Assembly (NCBI GenBank): GCA_017849435.1
Contig: JAFIGY010000003.1
Location: 1-64,000, forward strand
Reading direction: 5' to 3'
Origin: Chitinophaga niabensis
Lineage (GTDB): Bacteria; Bacteroidota; Bacteroidia; Chitinophagales; Chitinophagaceae
DNA length: 64,000 nt
The notes beneath the pieces are model-generated. The model worked only from the letters and a program-made list of their open reading frames with translations, did no database searches and had not been told where the DNA came from. The position numbers and the translations under genes were made by a program. This document shows, piece by piece, positions 25,058 to 33,821 of this stretch. Within the stretch, counting starts at the first letter, position 1. Every line of letters starts with the position of its first letter.

Positions 25058-26077
25058 TTAGTTGCGATTACGATGGTTATTTGGTTTATATACAGCTTTC
25101 GGTTTGTTGCCGCCGGCCTTTTCAGGCTTTTTGGCGGCGGGTTTGCCGGAAGCGGATGGTTTGGCGGCCTTTGGTTTGTCCGGCCTGGCCGTTGCCGGTT
25201 TAGGTGATGGGGATGCGGTCCGGAGATCGTCGTCCACCACTATGTCCGCTGTTGTGGAATCTTTGTACATCGGCGGTGGCGGTGCGCTTTTGCCATCCCT
25301 TCTGGTGCCGATCACTTCGTCCTTATAAGCGATGTTGATCCGTGAATAGGTGTTCCAGCCTGCTTTCGGAAGCCCTTCCCGGTAGAAGAGCAGCAGTTTG
25401 GAAAACTTCGCCGGTATGTCCGTCCCTTCTCCGAATACCACTACGTGGTCGCCGAATTTGGGGGTGAGCTCAAATTTGCGGTCCCCGGTGATCATCACCT
25501 GTTCCACCTGGGCATTCCAGAAAGTGTCTGCTGCAATGTACCGGGCCATATTGCCGATCTGTACGTACAGCAGGCTGTCTTCTTTCTTCAGTTGTACCGC
25601 GTCCGTGGGGAAGCCTGTGAATACAGGCACCCTGGCGGAGAACCGGTCGGATACCGGGATGCGTTCGCCCTGTTCATCGAGGTAGAAGCTGTTGCCGGAG
25701 AAAGTGAATATGCGGGCGAGGGGATCGCGCTGCGCCACCACTATATTCAGTATCTGCCGGTTATCGATGAAGATCTGCGCGGAGCGTACCCAGGGATCCC
25801 TTTCCACCGTCCGTTCCAGGTTGGCGATATTAATATCGCTGATGGCCATGCCTACAGGACTCTGTTGCTTGTCCTTCGTGATCAGGGCTCTGATATCCTT
25901 CTCATCGATGAAGGCATTGCGGTCATCGCCTTTCAGCGTTACTCTGATGCCGGAGCATTTGGTATTATCCTTATCACGCATCGCTGCCACGAGCAGCACC
26001 ATAAAGCCCGCCAGCACCCCGCTCCAGAGGAGGAGGATACCGATGCGTTTAAAGGCTGTTCTGGTTTTAGATGCCAT
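25058..26077 (-). CDS. ftsQ: Cell division protein FtsQ
   Basis: 339 residues, one membrane segment (about 12-31, IGILLLWSGVLAGFMVLLVA), then a POTRA-type domain (INIANLERTVERDPWV, QILNIVVAQRDPLARIF) and the FtsQ beta domain to about 255. The last ~55 residues are a Lys/Pro/Ala-rich tail typical of some Bacteroidota. It links the divisome subcomplex of FtsB/FtsL. 9 bp from murC. Confidence 0.93.
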   Translation of the reverse strand: MASKTRTAFKRIGILLLWSGVLAGFMVLLVAAMRDKDNTKCSGIRVTLKGDDRNAFIDEKDIRALITKDKQQSPVGMAISDINIANLERTVERDPWVRSAQIFIDNRQILNIVVAQRDPLARIFTFSGNSFYLDEQGERIPVSDRFSARVPVFTGFPTDAVQLKKEDSLLYVQIGNMARYIAADTFWNAQVEQVMITGDRKFELTPKFGDHVVVFGEGTDIPAKFSKLLLFYREGLPKAGWNTYSRINIAYKDEVIGTRRDGKSAPPPPMYKDSTTADIVVDDDLRTASPSPKPATARPDKPKAAKPSASGKPAAKKPEKAGGNKPKAVYKPNNHRNRN

Positions 26078-26086
26078 GATCTGTTT

Positions 26087-27442
26087 TTATTTTTCGAGTA
26101 ATTGTTGTACTGGTTCCCGCAGCAGGTCAATATCTCCGGCGCCTGCAGTGATCAGCAGTTCCACCGGGTGACCTTTCAACCATTCCGCTACTTTGGATCG
26201 TTCCATGATCATTACTTCCGGTCCTTTGATCCTGGCCGCGATCATCTCACTTGTTACTCCTTCTATCGGCAATTCCCTTGCAGGATAGATCGGGAGCAGG
26301 ATCACTTCGTCCGCCAGGGAAAGGGCTTCGCCGAAACCGTCCGCGAAATCGCGTGTGCGGCTGAAGAGATGCGGCTGGAAGATCACGGTGCATTTCCTGT
26401 TACGGAACAGGCTTCTGGCGCTGTTGATGAGTGCTTTCAGCTCTTCCGGATGATGTGCATAATCATCGATATACACCAGCCTGTCATTCTTCACGAGATA
26501 CTCAAAGCGGCGGCGGATGCCGGTGAATGCGGCTACGGCAGCCTTGATCCTGTCGTTGCTGATCCCCAGCAGCTGCGCTACCCCGATGGCGGCCACGGCA
26601 TTCTCCACATTATGCATGCCGCCGATATGCAGCTGCACGTTATCGATCATCCAATCCTGCTTCACCACATCAAACTCATATCCGCCGTTGTGCATCCGGA
26701 TATTGGCTGCGCGAATGTCGGCTGCGTCATTTTGCAGGCTGTAGAAGAGTTTGTGGTCCCCTTTCAGCGCCGCTGCTTTATGCAGCCCGTGCCTCGCCAG
26801 CAATGTGCCATTGGGTTTGATGTTCTGCGTATACTGGATAAATGCTTCTTCCACTGCGGCTGCGGTGCCGTAAATATCCAGGTGATCCGGGTCCATAGCG
26901 GTCAGCAGGGCAATGTCAGGATTCAGTTTCAGGAAAGAACGGTCGTATTCATCCGCTTCGATCACGGCTACGGGTTTCTCACTGCTCCAGAAGTTCTTTC
27001 CATAGTTGGAACTGATGCCGCCCAGGAAAGCGTTACATCCATAACCGCTGTGGCGGAGGATATGCGCGATCATGGTGGAAACGGTTGTTTTACCATGCGT
27101 GCCGGCCACTGTAATGGCGAATAGTTCGCGGGTGATATCCTGTAACACATCGCTGCGCTTCACCACCTCATAGTTGTTCTCCCGGTAGAATACGAGCTCT
27201 TTGTGCGCGGCGGGGATGGCGGGTGTATATACCACCAGGTCCGCCTGCCGGTCTATTTGCTCCAGGTCTTCCGTATAATGAATCCGGATACCTTCCGCTT
27301 CCAGCTGTTGCGTGAGCAGGGTGGAGGTACGGTCATATCCGCTGACGATCACACCTTTCTCGTTGAAGAAACGTGCGATGGCGCTCATGCCGATGCCGCC
27401 GATGCCTATGAAGTAGATCCTATGTATGTTCTTCAGTTCCAA
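26087..27442 (-). CDS. murC: UDP-N-acetylmuramate--L-alanine ligase
   Basis: 451 residues. N-terminal Rossmann part with IGIGGIGMSAIARFF, ATP-binding AGTHGKTTVSTMIAHIL, the VIEADEYDRSFL motif, and YAHHPEELKA in the C-terminal domain. It adds L-Ala to UDP-MurNAc in the cytosol. Between murG (6 bp) and ftsQ. Confidence 0.97.
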   Translation of the reverse strand: MELKNIHRIYFIGIGGIGMSAIARFFNEKGVIVSGYDRTSTLLTQQLEAEGIRIHYTEDLEQIDRQADLVVYTPAIPAAHKELVFYRENNYEVVKRSDVLQDITRELFAITVAGTHGKTTVSTMIAHILRHSGYGCNAFLGGISSNYGKNFWSSEKPVAVIEADEYDRSFLKLNPDIALLTAMDPDHLDIYGTAAAVEEAFIQYTQNIKPNGTLLARHGLHKAAALKGDHKLFYSLQNDAADIRAANIRMHNGGYEFDVVKQDWMIDNVQLHIGGMHNVENAVAAIGVAQLLGISNDRIKAAVAAFTGIRRRFEYLVKNDRLVYIDDYAHHPEELKALINSARSLFRNRKCTVIFQPHLFSRTRDFADGFGEALSLADEVILLPIYPARELPIEGVTSEMIAARIKGPEVMIMERSKVAEWLKGHPVELLITAGAGDIDLLREPVQQLLEK

Positions 27443-27448
27443 ATATCT

Positions 27449-28543
27449 TTATTTGATCAACCCGAGCACGGCCCGGGCGATGGTCATATCTGCATTGGTA
27501 TTGCCGAGCGGAGTGATGTTCCGTTCCAGCTGTTCCATCATCGCCTTGTTCTGCACGAGACTGAGCGCTTCATTGGCCAGGCGATTGAAAGCTTCATCGT
27601 CTTTGATCATCATCGCGGCGTGTTTGTTCACGAGGCTGAGGGCGTTCTGCGTCTGGTGATCTTCTGCTGCAAAGGGGTAGGGCACAAAGATCACCGGCTT
27701 CCTCACCACACAAAGCTCTGCGATTGCCAAAGCTCCCGCCCGGGAGATCACGGCATCCGCCGCCTTGTAAGCAAAATCCATCACGTTGATGAAATCATAG
27801 ACTTTCACATGTGTGGCAAAAGGCCCTGCGGCTGATTTTGCTATATCAAAGAACAGCTTGCCGGTTTGCCAGATCAGCTGTACATCTTTATTCACGAACT
27901 CAGCAAGATGGGGCAGCAGCGCTTCGTTGATGGACTTCGCCCCGAGGCTCCCGCCTACGGCGAAAAGCGTGGGTTTCCCCTGCGCAAGCCCGAAGTGCAG
28001 CAGTGCTTCTTCACGGGTGACGGCGCTTTGGGTGATGGCTCCGCGTACCGGGTTGCCGGTCAGCAGGATCTTGTCTGCCGGAAAGAATTTGTCCATTCCC
28101 TCATATGCCACACATATCCTTGATGCTTTACGCCCGAGTATCTTATTGCTTTTGCCGGCGTAGGAGTTCTGCTCCTGTATCAGCGTGGGGATCCCTTTCC
28201 GCTGGGCCTCCCGCAGGATTGGAAAACTCGCATATCCACCCACACCTACCACTACGTCCGGCTGAAATTCCTTCAGGATGTTACGGGCCTGGTTGAGACT
28301 TTTCAACAGTTTGAACGGCAGCAAAAGATTCTTCAACATATTGCTGCGGTTGAAACCCGCGATTTCCAGTCCAACGATCTTATATCCCGCCTGCGGCACT
28401 TTCTCCATTTCCATCTTGCCTTTTGCGCCCACGAAGAGTATCTCCGTATCCGGTTCCAGCTTGCGAAGCGCATTGGCGATAGCAATCGCGGGGAAAATAT
28501 GTCCCCCGGTACCGCCGCCTGCTATGATAATTTTCCTGCCCAT
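27449..28543 (-). CDS. murG: Undecaprenyl-PP-MurNAc-pentapeptide GlcNAc transferase
   Basis: 364 residues, GT28 family. The loop IAGGGTGGHIFPAIAIA and VVGVGGYASFP in the N-terminal domain, VGGSLGAKSINEAL at the start of the second, and ISRAGALAIAEL with PFAAEDHQTQNA for UDP-GlcNAc binding. It completes lipid II on the inner face of the membrane. Confidence 0.97.
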   Translation of the reverse strand: MGRKIIIAGGGTGGHIFPAIAIANALRKLEPDTEILFVGAKGKMEMEKVPQAGYKIVGLEIAGFNRSNMLKNLLLPFKLLKSLNQARNILKEFQPDVVVGVGGYASFPILREAQRKGIPTLIQEQNSYAGKSNKILGRKASRICVAYEGMDKFFPADKILLTGNPVRGAITQSAVTREEALLHFGLAQGKPTLFAVGGSLGAKSINEALLPHLAEFVNKDVQLIWQTGKLFFDIAKSAAGPFATHVKVYDFINVMDFAYKAADAVISRAGALAIAELCVVRKPVIFVPYPFAAEDHQTQNALSLVNKHAAMMIKDDEAFNRLANEALSLVQNKAMMEQLERNITPLGNTNADMTIARAVLGLIK

Positions 28544-28561
28544 GTAATTTTCATTCTTCCT

Positions 28562-29728
28562 TTATGCCGCAACCGCCACACTGGCAACTTCTTTTTTTCC
28601 TTCTGCTTCTTCCACATGCCGCGAAACGCTTAGGATGATGCCGATGGAAAGGCTCGTGAATATCACGGAGGAACCACCCATGCTCACCAGTGGCAGAGTA
28701 AGCCCTGTAACCGGCAGCAGATGAACGTTCACGGCCATATGCATCAATGCCTGTATCACCAGTGTTACGCTTAATCCTAACGAGAGGAAGGCGCCGAAGG
28801 CGAAAGGACATTTTTTAAAGATCCGGATGCTGCGCAACAGCAACAGCAGGTAAGCGCTCAATATCAAAAAACCGCCAAAGATACCATACTCCTCAAGAAT
28901 GATGGCATAAATAAAATCCGAATACGGATGCGGTAAAAAATTCCGCGCAGTGCTGTTTCCGGGCCCTTTACCCAACGTGCCGCCCCCCGCTATCGCGATC
29001 TGGGACTGCTGTACCTGGTAAGGAACATCCTGCTCTTCTTTGCTCGTGAAACTCTCCACACGTTTAACCCAGGTTTCGGTACGCCCTTTCAAACCCGTTA
29101 CCTGCGCGATAAGGAACATCAACAAAACAAGCCCTGCCGCGCCTCCTATCATCCCGAACAGGAACTTCAGCGGCACCCGGCCAATGAAGCACAGCAGCAT
29201 GCAACTGGAACCCAGCAGCAGCGCGGTACTCATATTTGCCGGCATGATCAGGCCGCAAATGATCCCTACCGGCATAATGATGGGCAGGAACCCTTTTTTG
29301 AAATCCGTGATCACGTTCTGTTTCCGGGAAAGTTGTCGGGACACGTACATGAACAACGCCAGCTTCGCGATGTCCGACGTCTGGAAGGTGAGGTTGATCA
29401 CCGGGAGTCGGATCCAGCGGCTGGCTTCGTTCAAATGCGAACCAAACGCCAACGTATATACGAGCAGGGGAATCGAGAGCAGGAAACCGATCTGCGCCAC
29501 GCGGGAATAAATGGTGTAATTCACCCGGTGTGCGAAATAGATGATCAGGATGCCGAGCCCGAGCACGGAAAGCTGCTTGAACAGGTAATATTCCGTATGC
29601 CCTGCATAAAGCCGGTATGCCAAAGAGCCGGTGGAGCTGTATACTGCCAACAAGCTTACTGCAGACAGGAAGAACACGATCGTCCAGATCACCTTGTCGC
29701 CTTTTGTCCTATGTAGTAAGTTGTTCAC
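28562..29728 (-). CDS. ftsW: Septal peptidoglycan glycosyltransferase FtsW (SEDS family)
   Basis: 388 residues, about ten hydrophobic segments. SEDS hallmarks: the N-terminal VYSSTGSLAYR, a long extracytoplasmic loop with VQQSQIAIAGGGTLGKGPGNS, LPHPYSDFIYAIILEEYG and a C-terminal LPLVSMGGSS. Paired with the class B PBP in this cluster. RodA is the main alternative; position in dcw argues for FtsW. Confidence 0.95.
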   Translation of the reverse strand: MNNLLHRTKGDKVIWTIVFFLSAVSLLAVYSSTGSLAYRLYAGHTEYYLFKQLSVLGLGILIIYFAHRVNYTIYSRVAQIGFLLSIPLLVYTLAFGSHLNEASRWIRLPVINLTFQTSDIAKLALFMYVSRQLSRKQNVITDFKKGFLPIIMPVGIICGLIMPANMSTALLLGSSCMLLCFIGRVPLKFLFGMIGGAAGLVLLMFLIAQVTGLKGRTETWVKRVESFTSKEEQDVPYQVQQSQIAIAGGGTLGKGPGNSTARNFLPHPYSDFIYAIILEEYGIFGGFLILSAYLLLLLRSIRIFKKCPFAFGAFLSLGLSVTLVIQALMHMAVNVHLLPVTGLTLPLVSMGGSSVIFTSLSIGIILSVSRHVEEAEGKKEVASVAVAA

Positions 29729-29747
29729 CGATGGATGGTTGTTTCAG

Positions 29748-31082
29748 TTAAAGTTGTTTCACTTCTTCCTTGAACTTGCGTCCCCTCTCTTCATAATTCT
29801 TGAAGAGGTCGAAGCTGGCGCAGGCCGGGGAGAGTAATACTACGTCCCCTTTTTCGGCGAGGCGGAAAGCGGCAGCTACGGCGTCTTTCATATTGTCCGT
29901 ATTCACCATCACCTCAATGTCTTTGGAAAGCGCTTCGTGAATGGGACGATTGTCCACACCCAGGCAAATGATCGCTTTTACTTTTTCGCGTACCAGCTCG
30001 CGGATGGCGCTGTAATCATTGCCTTTGTCCACACCGCCCATGATCAGTACCACGGGACGTTCCATGCTTTCCAGGGCGAACCATACTGAATTCACGTTGG
30101 TAGCCTTGCTGTCGTTGATAAAATCCACACCCCGTACGGTGGCCACGTACTCCATCCGGTGTTCGAGGCTTTTGAAAGTGCTGAGACTTTCCCGGATCTT
30201 TTCCTTCCGTATATCCATCGTGCGGCCTGCTATTCCTGCTGCCATTGAGTTATATAAATTATGCTTACCTTTTAATGCCAGGTCGTACATAGACATAATT
30301 ACCGGTTCGTCTTTCACGTGAATATTCAATTGGTCGTTCGCAATAAATCCACCTTCTTTCAATGGTTCCATAATGCTAAAAGGTATTGGTTCTGAATAAA
30401 ATTGTTTCGTTTCCAGGTAATGCCTGATCTCGGGGTCGTCCAAGCAATAAATGAAGTAATCTTCTTTCGTCTGATTCATGGCTATGCGGAATTTCGATGC
30501 CACATAGTTTTCCATTTTATAATCGTAGCGGTCCAGGTGATCCGGTGTGATATTCAACAGGATGGCTACATCCGGTTTGAAATCATGGATATCGTCCAGC
30601 TGGAAGCTGCTGATCTCGATGATATAATAGTCTGCCGGCGCTGTGGCTACCTGGCGGGCATAGCTGACGCCAATATTCCCTACCATGGCCGCGTTGAGAC
30701 CGGCTGTTTTAAAAATGTGGTAAGTGAGCGCCGTTGTAGTGCTTTTACCGTTACTGCCCGTAATGCCAATGATCTTTTTGTCTTTGCTATAGCGCCATGC
30801 CAGCTCTATCTCCGATATCACCCGTACGCCCCTTTCGCGTACCTTTTTCATCAGCGCTGTTTTTTCCGGGATGCCCGGACTTTTCACGATCTCATCCGCG
30901 CCGAGTATAATATCCCAGGAATGGTGCCCTTCTTCGAAGGGGATGTTATGTACCGCCAGTTCCTGTTTATAGATGTCCCTGATCTGCCCGCCGTCCGACA
31001 CAAACACCTCGAATCCCTTTTGCTTTCCCAACAGGGCCGCGCCGATGCCGCTTTCTCCAGCTCCCAATACAACTAATTTCAT
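29748..31082 (-). CDS. murD: UDP-N-acetylmuramoylalanine--D-glutamate ligase
   Basis: 444 residues. VLGAGESGIGAALLGK (UDP-binding), GITGSNGKSTTTALTYHI (P-loop), LNITPDHLDRY, and FINDSKATNVNSVWFAL of the C-terminal domain. Adds D-Glu to UDP-MurNAc-L-Ala. 3 bp from mraY, 19 bp from ftsW. Confidence 0.97.
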   Translation of the reverse strand: MKLVVLGAGESGIGAALLGKQKGFEVFVSDGGQIRDIYKQELAVHNIPFEEGHHSWDIILGADEIVKSPGIPEKTALMKKVRERGVRVISEIELAWRYSKDKKIIGITGSNGKSTTTALTYHIFKTAGLNAAMVGNIGVSYARQVATAPADYYIIEISSFQLDDIHDFKPDVAILLNITPDHLDRYDYKMENYVASKFRIAMNQTKEDYFIYCLDDPEIRHYLETKQFYSEPIPFSIMEPLKEGGFIANDQLNIHVKDEPVIMSMYDLALKGKHNLYNSMAAGIAGRTMDIRKEKIRESLSTFKSLEHRMEYVATVRGVDFINDSKATNVNSVWFALESMERPVVLIMGGVDKGNDYSAIRELVREKVKAIICLGVDNRPIHEALSKDIEVMVNTDNMKDAVAAAFRLAEKGDVVLLSPACASFDLFKNYEERGRKFKEEVKQL

Positions 31083-31085
31083 GGG

Positions 31086-32336
31086 CTATCTGATTTTTAA
31101 AGTTGCGATCGCAAATGCCACGCACATGATCGTTACGATCCAGAACCTCACCGCGATCTTGCTTTCATGATATCCCAGCTTCTGATAGTGGTGGTGCAGC
31201 GGGCTCATCATGAACACCCTTCTGCCTTCCCCGTATTTCTTTTTTGTGTATTTGAAGTACGATACCTGGATCATTACACTAAGGCTCTCCACGAAGAACA
31301 CGCCGCAGATGATGGGCAGCAGCAGTTCTTTCCGCACGATGATAGCCAGTGATGCGATAATGCCCCCTAGCGCAAGGCTCCCTGTATCTCCCATGAAAAC
31401 CTGGGCCGGGTAAGCGTTATACCAGAGGAACCCAACACAGGCCCCTACAAATGCGGCGATGAAAATAGACAGCTCGCCGAGGTTTGGGATGTACATGATG
31501 TTCAGGTATTCCGCGAACTTGATGTTACCACTCACATAGGCGAATATCCCGAAGCATATCCCGATCACGGCTGATACGCCTGTGGCCAGGCCATCCAGAC
31601 CATCCGTCAGGTTGGCGCCGTTGGATACGGCGGTGATAATGATGATCACCACCAGGATGTACAGGACGAAGGTGTACTTCTCCGCGCCAGGGATCCAGGA
31701 GATCAGCCGGGAGTAGTTGAACTCATGGTTCTTAACGAAAGGAATGGTGGTGATGGGCGTTTGCACGTCCACGAACCTTTTCCCTTCCGGTGTTACTCTT
31801 TCGGTACGACTCACCACGCGTTCGTTGACCGGCATCTTTTTATCGTTCATCACCTCGCGTGACATCACTACGTTCTCGTTGAAATACAGCGTAGTGCCCA
31901 CGATCAGGCCGAGGCCCACCTGGCCGAGTATTTTAAAGCGGCCGGCGAGGCCTTCTTTGTTCTTTTTGAAAACCTTGATGTAATCGTCTATGAACCCGAT
32001 CAGCCCCAGCCATACCGTACTCAGCAGCATCAGCAGGATGTAAACATTCAGGGTGCGGGCGAACAGCAGGGTAGGGATGAGGATAGCGGCAAGAATGATG
32101 AGGCCGCCCATGGTGGGAGTGCCTTTCTTGCTATGTTCCCCGGCCAGACCAAGGTCACGGATGGTTTCCCCGATCTGCTTGCGTTGCAGGAACTTCACAA
32201 TCCGTTTACCCAACAGCAATGAGATCACGAGCGACAGCAAAAGGGCCATCGTTACCCGGAACGTGATGTACTGCCACATCCCCGTACCGGTGTAGTTGAA
32301 TTCTGTTTTGAGATAGTTAAAAAGATAGTATAACAT
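31086..32336 (-). CDS. mraY: Phospho-N-acetylmuramoyl-pentapeptide transferase
   Basis: 416 residues, about ten membrane segments. Catalytic motifs: [30 protein letters not shown] and [12 protein letters not shown], with MSPLHHHYQ near the end. A ~60-residue soluble insertion (about 160-225, with [17 protein letters not shown]) lengthens it relative to E. coli MraY, as is usual in Bacteroidota. Makes lipid I. Confidence 0.97.
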   Translation of the reverse strand: MLYYLFNYLKTEFNYTGTGMWQYITFRVTMALLLSLVISLLLGKRIVKFLQRKQIGETIRDLGLAGEHSKKGTPTMGGLIILAAILIPTLLFARTLNVYILLMLLSTVWLGLIGFIDDYIKVFKKNKEGLAGRFKILGQVGLGLIVGTTLYFNENVVMSREVMNDKKMPVNERVVSRTERVTPEGKRFVDVQTPITTIPFVKNHEFNYSRLISWIPGAEKYTFVLYILVVIIIITAVSNGANLTDGLDGLATGVSAVIGICFGIFAYVSGNIKFAEYLNIMYIPNLGELSIFIAAFVGACVGFLWYNAYPAQVFMGDTGSLALGGIIASLAIIVRKELLLPIICGVFFVESLSVMIQVSYFKYTKKKYGEGRRVFMMSPLHHHYQKLGYHESKIAVRFWIVTIMCVAFAIATLKIR

Positions 32337-32354
32337 ATATGACTGTACGTGATC

Positions 32355-33821
32355 TTACTTTTCTAATAATTCCAGTATTTCCTGCAACACCTGCTTGTCG
32401 TCAAAAGGATGTTTCACTCCCCTGATCTCCTGGTATTTCTCGTGCCCTTTGCCCGCCACCAGGATGATGTCTTCCTGCTGCGCAAGGCTGCAGGCCGTTT
32501 TGATCGCTTCCTTCCGGTCTGTGATGGAGATCGTTTTTTTGCGCTGATGTACAGGTACGCCAGCCTCCATCTGCCGGATGATCTCACCAGGGTCTTCAGA
32601 ACGGGGATTGTCCGAAGTGAAGATCACCTTGTCGCTGTGCTCTGCCGCTACTTCCGCCATCACCGGCCGCTTGGCCGTATCTCTGTCCCCACCGCAGCCA
32701 ACCACCGTAATGATCTGTTCATGTCCCTGGCGGAGGTTCTTGATAGTAGCCAGTACGTTGAGCAGGGCATCCGGTGTATGCGCATAATCCACGATGCCGA
32801 TGATGCGCTGTTTTTTGGAAATGATATAATCGAACCGGCCTTCTGCTCCCTGTATATCGCTGAGCGCCGCCAGCACTTCGTCTTTATCCTGCCCGTCGAG
32901 CACTGCCGCAGCGTATACTGCCAGCAGGTTGTAGGCATTGAATTCCCCGATCAGCCGGAAATGCACTTCCCTTTCCCCGATCTGCATGATGAGGCCGGTG
33001 AGGTTGTTTTCCAGGATCTTCCCTTTGAAATCCGCCATGGTACGCAGGCTGTAGGTGGCCTTGCGGGCCCTGGTGTTCTGCAGCATCACGTTTCCGCGTT
33101 TATCGTCCAGGTTCGTGAGGGCGAATGCGGAATTCGAAAGGGAATCGAAGAATGATTTCTTTACACGGATATATTCATCGAATGTTTTATGATAATCCAG
33201 GTGGTCGTGGGTGATATTGGAGAAGATCCCGCCCGCGAACTTCAATCCGGCAATGCGTTGCTGATGGATGGCGTGGGAGCTTACTTCCATGAACGCGTAA
33301 TCACAGCCTTTGGCCACCATGTCCGCCAGCAGGGCGTTCAGGCTGATGGGGTCAGGGGTGGTATGCGTGGCCGGTATAATGGTATCGCCTATCTGATTTT
33401 GTACCGTGGAGAGCAGGCCGCAGGTATGACCGAGCTTGCTGAACAAACGGAACAGCAGTGTTGCGATAGTGGTTTTACCATTGGTGCCGGTAACGCCTAT
33501 CAGCCGGAGGTTATGGGAAGGATTGCCATAGAAGTTCCCGGCCATGATCCCTCCCGCCTGTGCGCTGCTGCTCACCTGCACATAACATACGTCAGGGGAA
33601 ATCGTTTCCGGCAATGTTTCACAGATGACGGCAATCGCCCCCTGCGCAATGGCTTTGGGAATGAAAGCATGCCCGTCGGCCGTTACGCCGTGGATGGCAA
33701 TAAAAGCATCGCCTGCTTTTACAGCGCGTGAATCGATACACAAGGCCCGGATGGCAATATCGTTATTGCCCTGTATGGCCAGGATGTTCACATTATATAA
33801 TATTTCGCGCAGCGTTAGCAT
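32355..33821 (-). CDS. murE: UDP-MurNAc-tripeptide synthetase (meso-diaminopimelate-adding)
   Basis: 488 residues from the ATG at 33821, which shares one base with the ftsI stop (TGATG); a TTG just upstream is less likely. GVTGTNGKTTIATLLFRLF (P-loop), SNITHDHLDYH and VDYAHTPDALLNVL. The motif SDNPRSEDP contains DNPR, which marks enzymes that add meso-DAP rather than Lys. This predicts DAP-type peptidoglycan. Confidence 0.97.
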   Translation of the reverse strand: MLTLREILYNVNILAIQGNNDIAIRALCIDSRAVKAGDAFIAIHGVTADGHAFIPKAIAQGAIAVICETLPETISPDVCYVQVSSSAQAGGIMAGNFYGNPSHNLRLIGVTGTNGKTTIATLLFRLFSKLGHTCGLLSTVQNQIGDTIIPATHTTPDPISLNALLADMVAKGCDYAFMEVSSHAIHQQRIAGLKFAGGIFSNITHDHLDYHKTFDEYIRVKKSFFDSLSNSAFALTNLDDKRGNVMLQNTRARKATYSLRTMADFKGKILENNLTGLIMQIGEREVHFRLIGEFNAYNLLAVYAAAVLDGQDKDEVLAALSDIQGAEGRFDYIISKKQRIIGIVDYAHTPDALLNVLATIKNLRQGHEQIITVVGCGGDRDTAKRPVMAEVAAEHSDKVIFTSDNPRSEDPGEIIRQMEAGVPVHQRKKTISITDRKEAIKTACSLAQQEDIILVAGKGHEKYQEIRGVKHPFDDKQVLQEILELLEK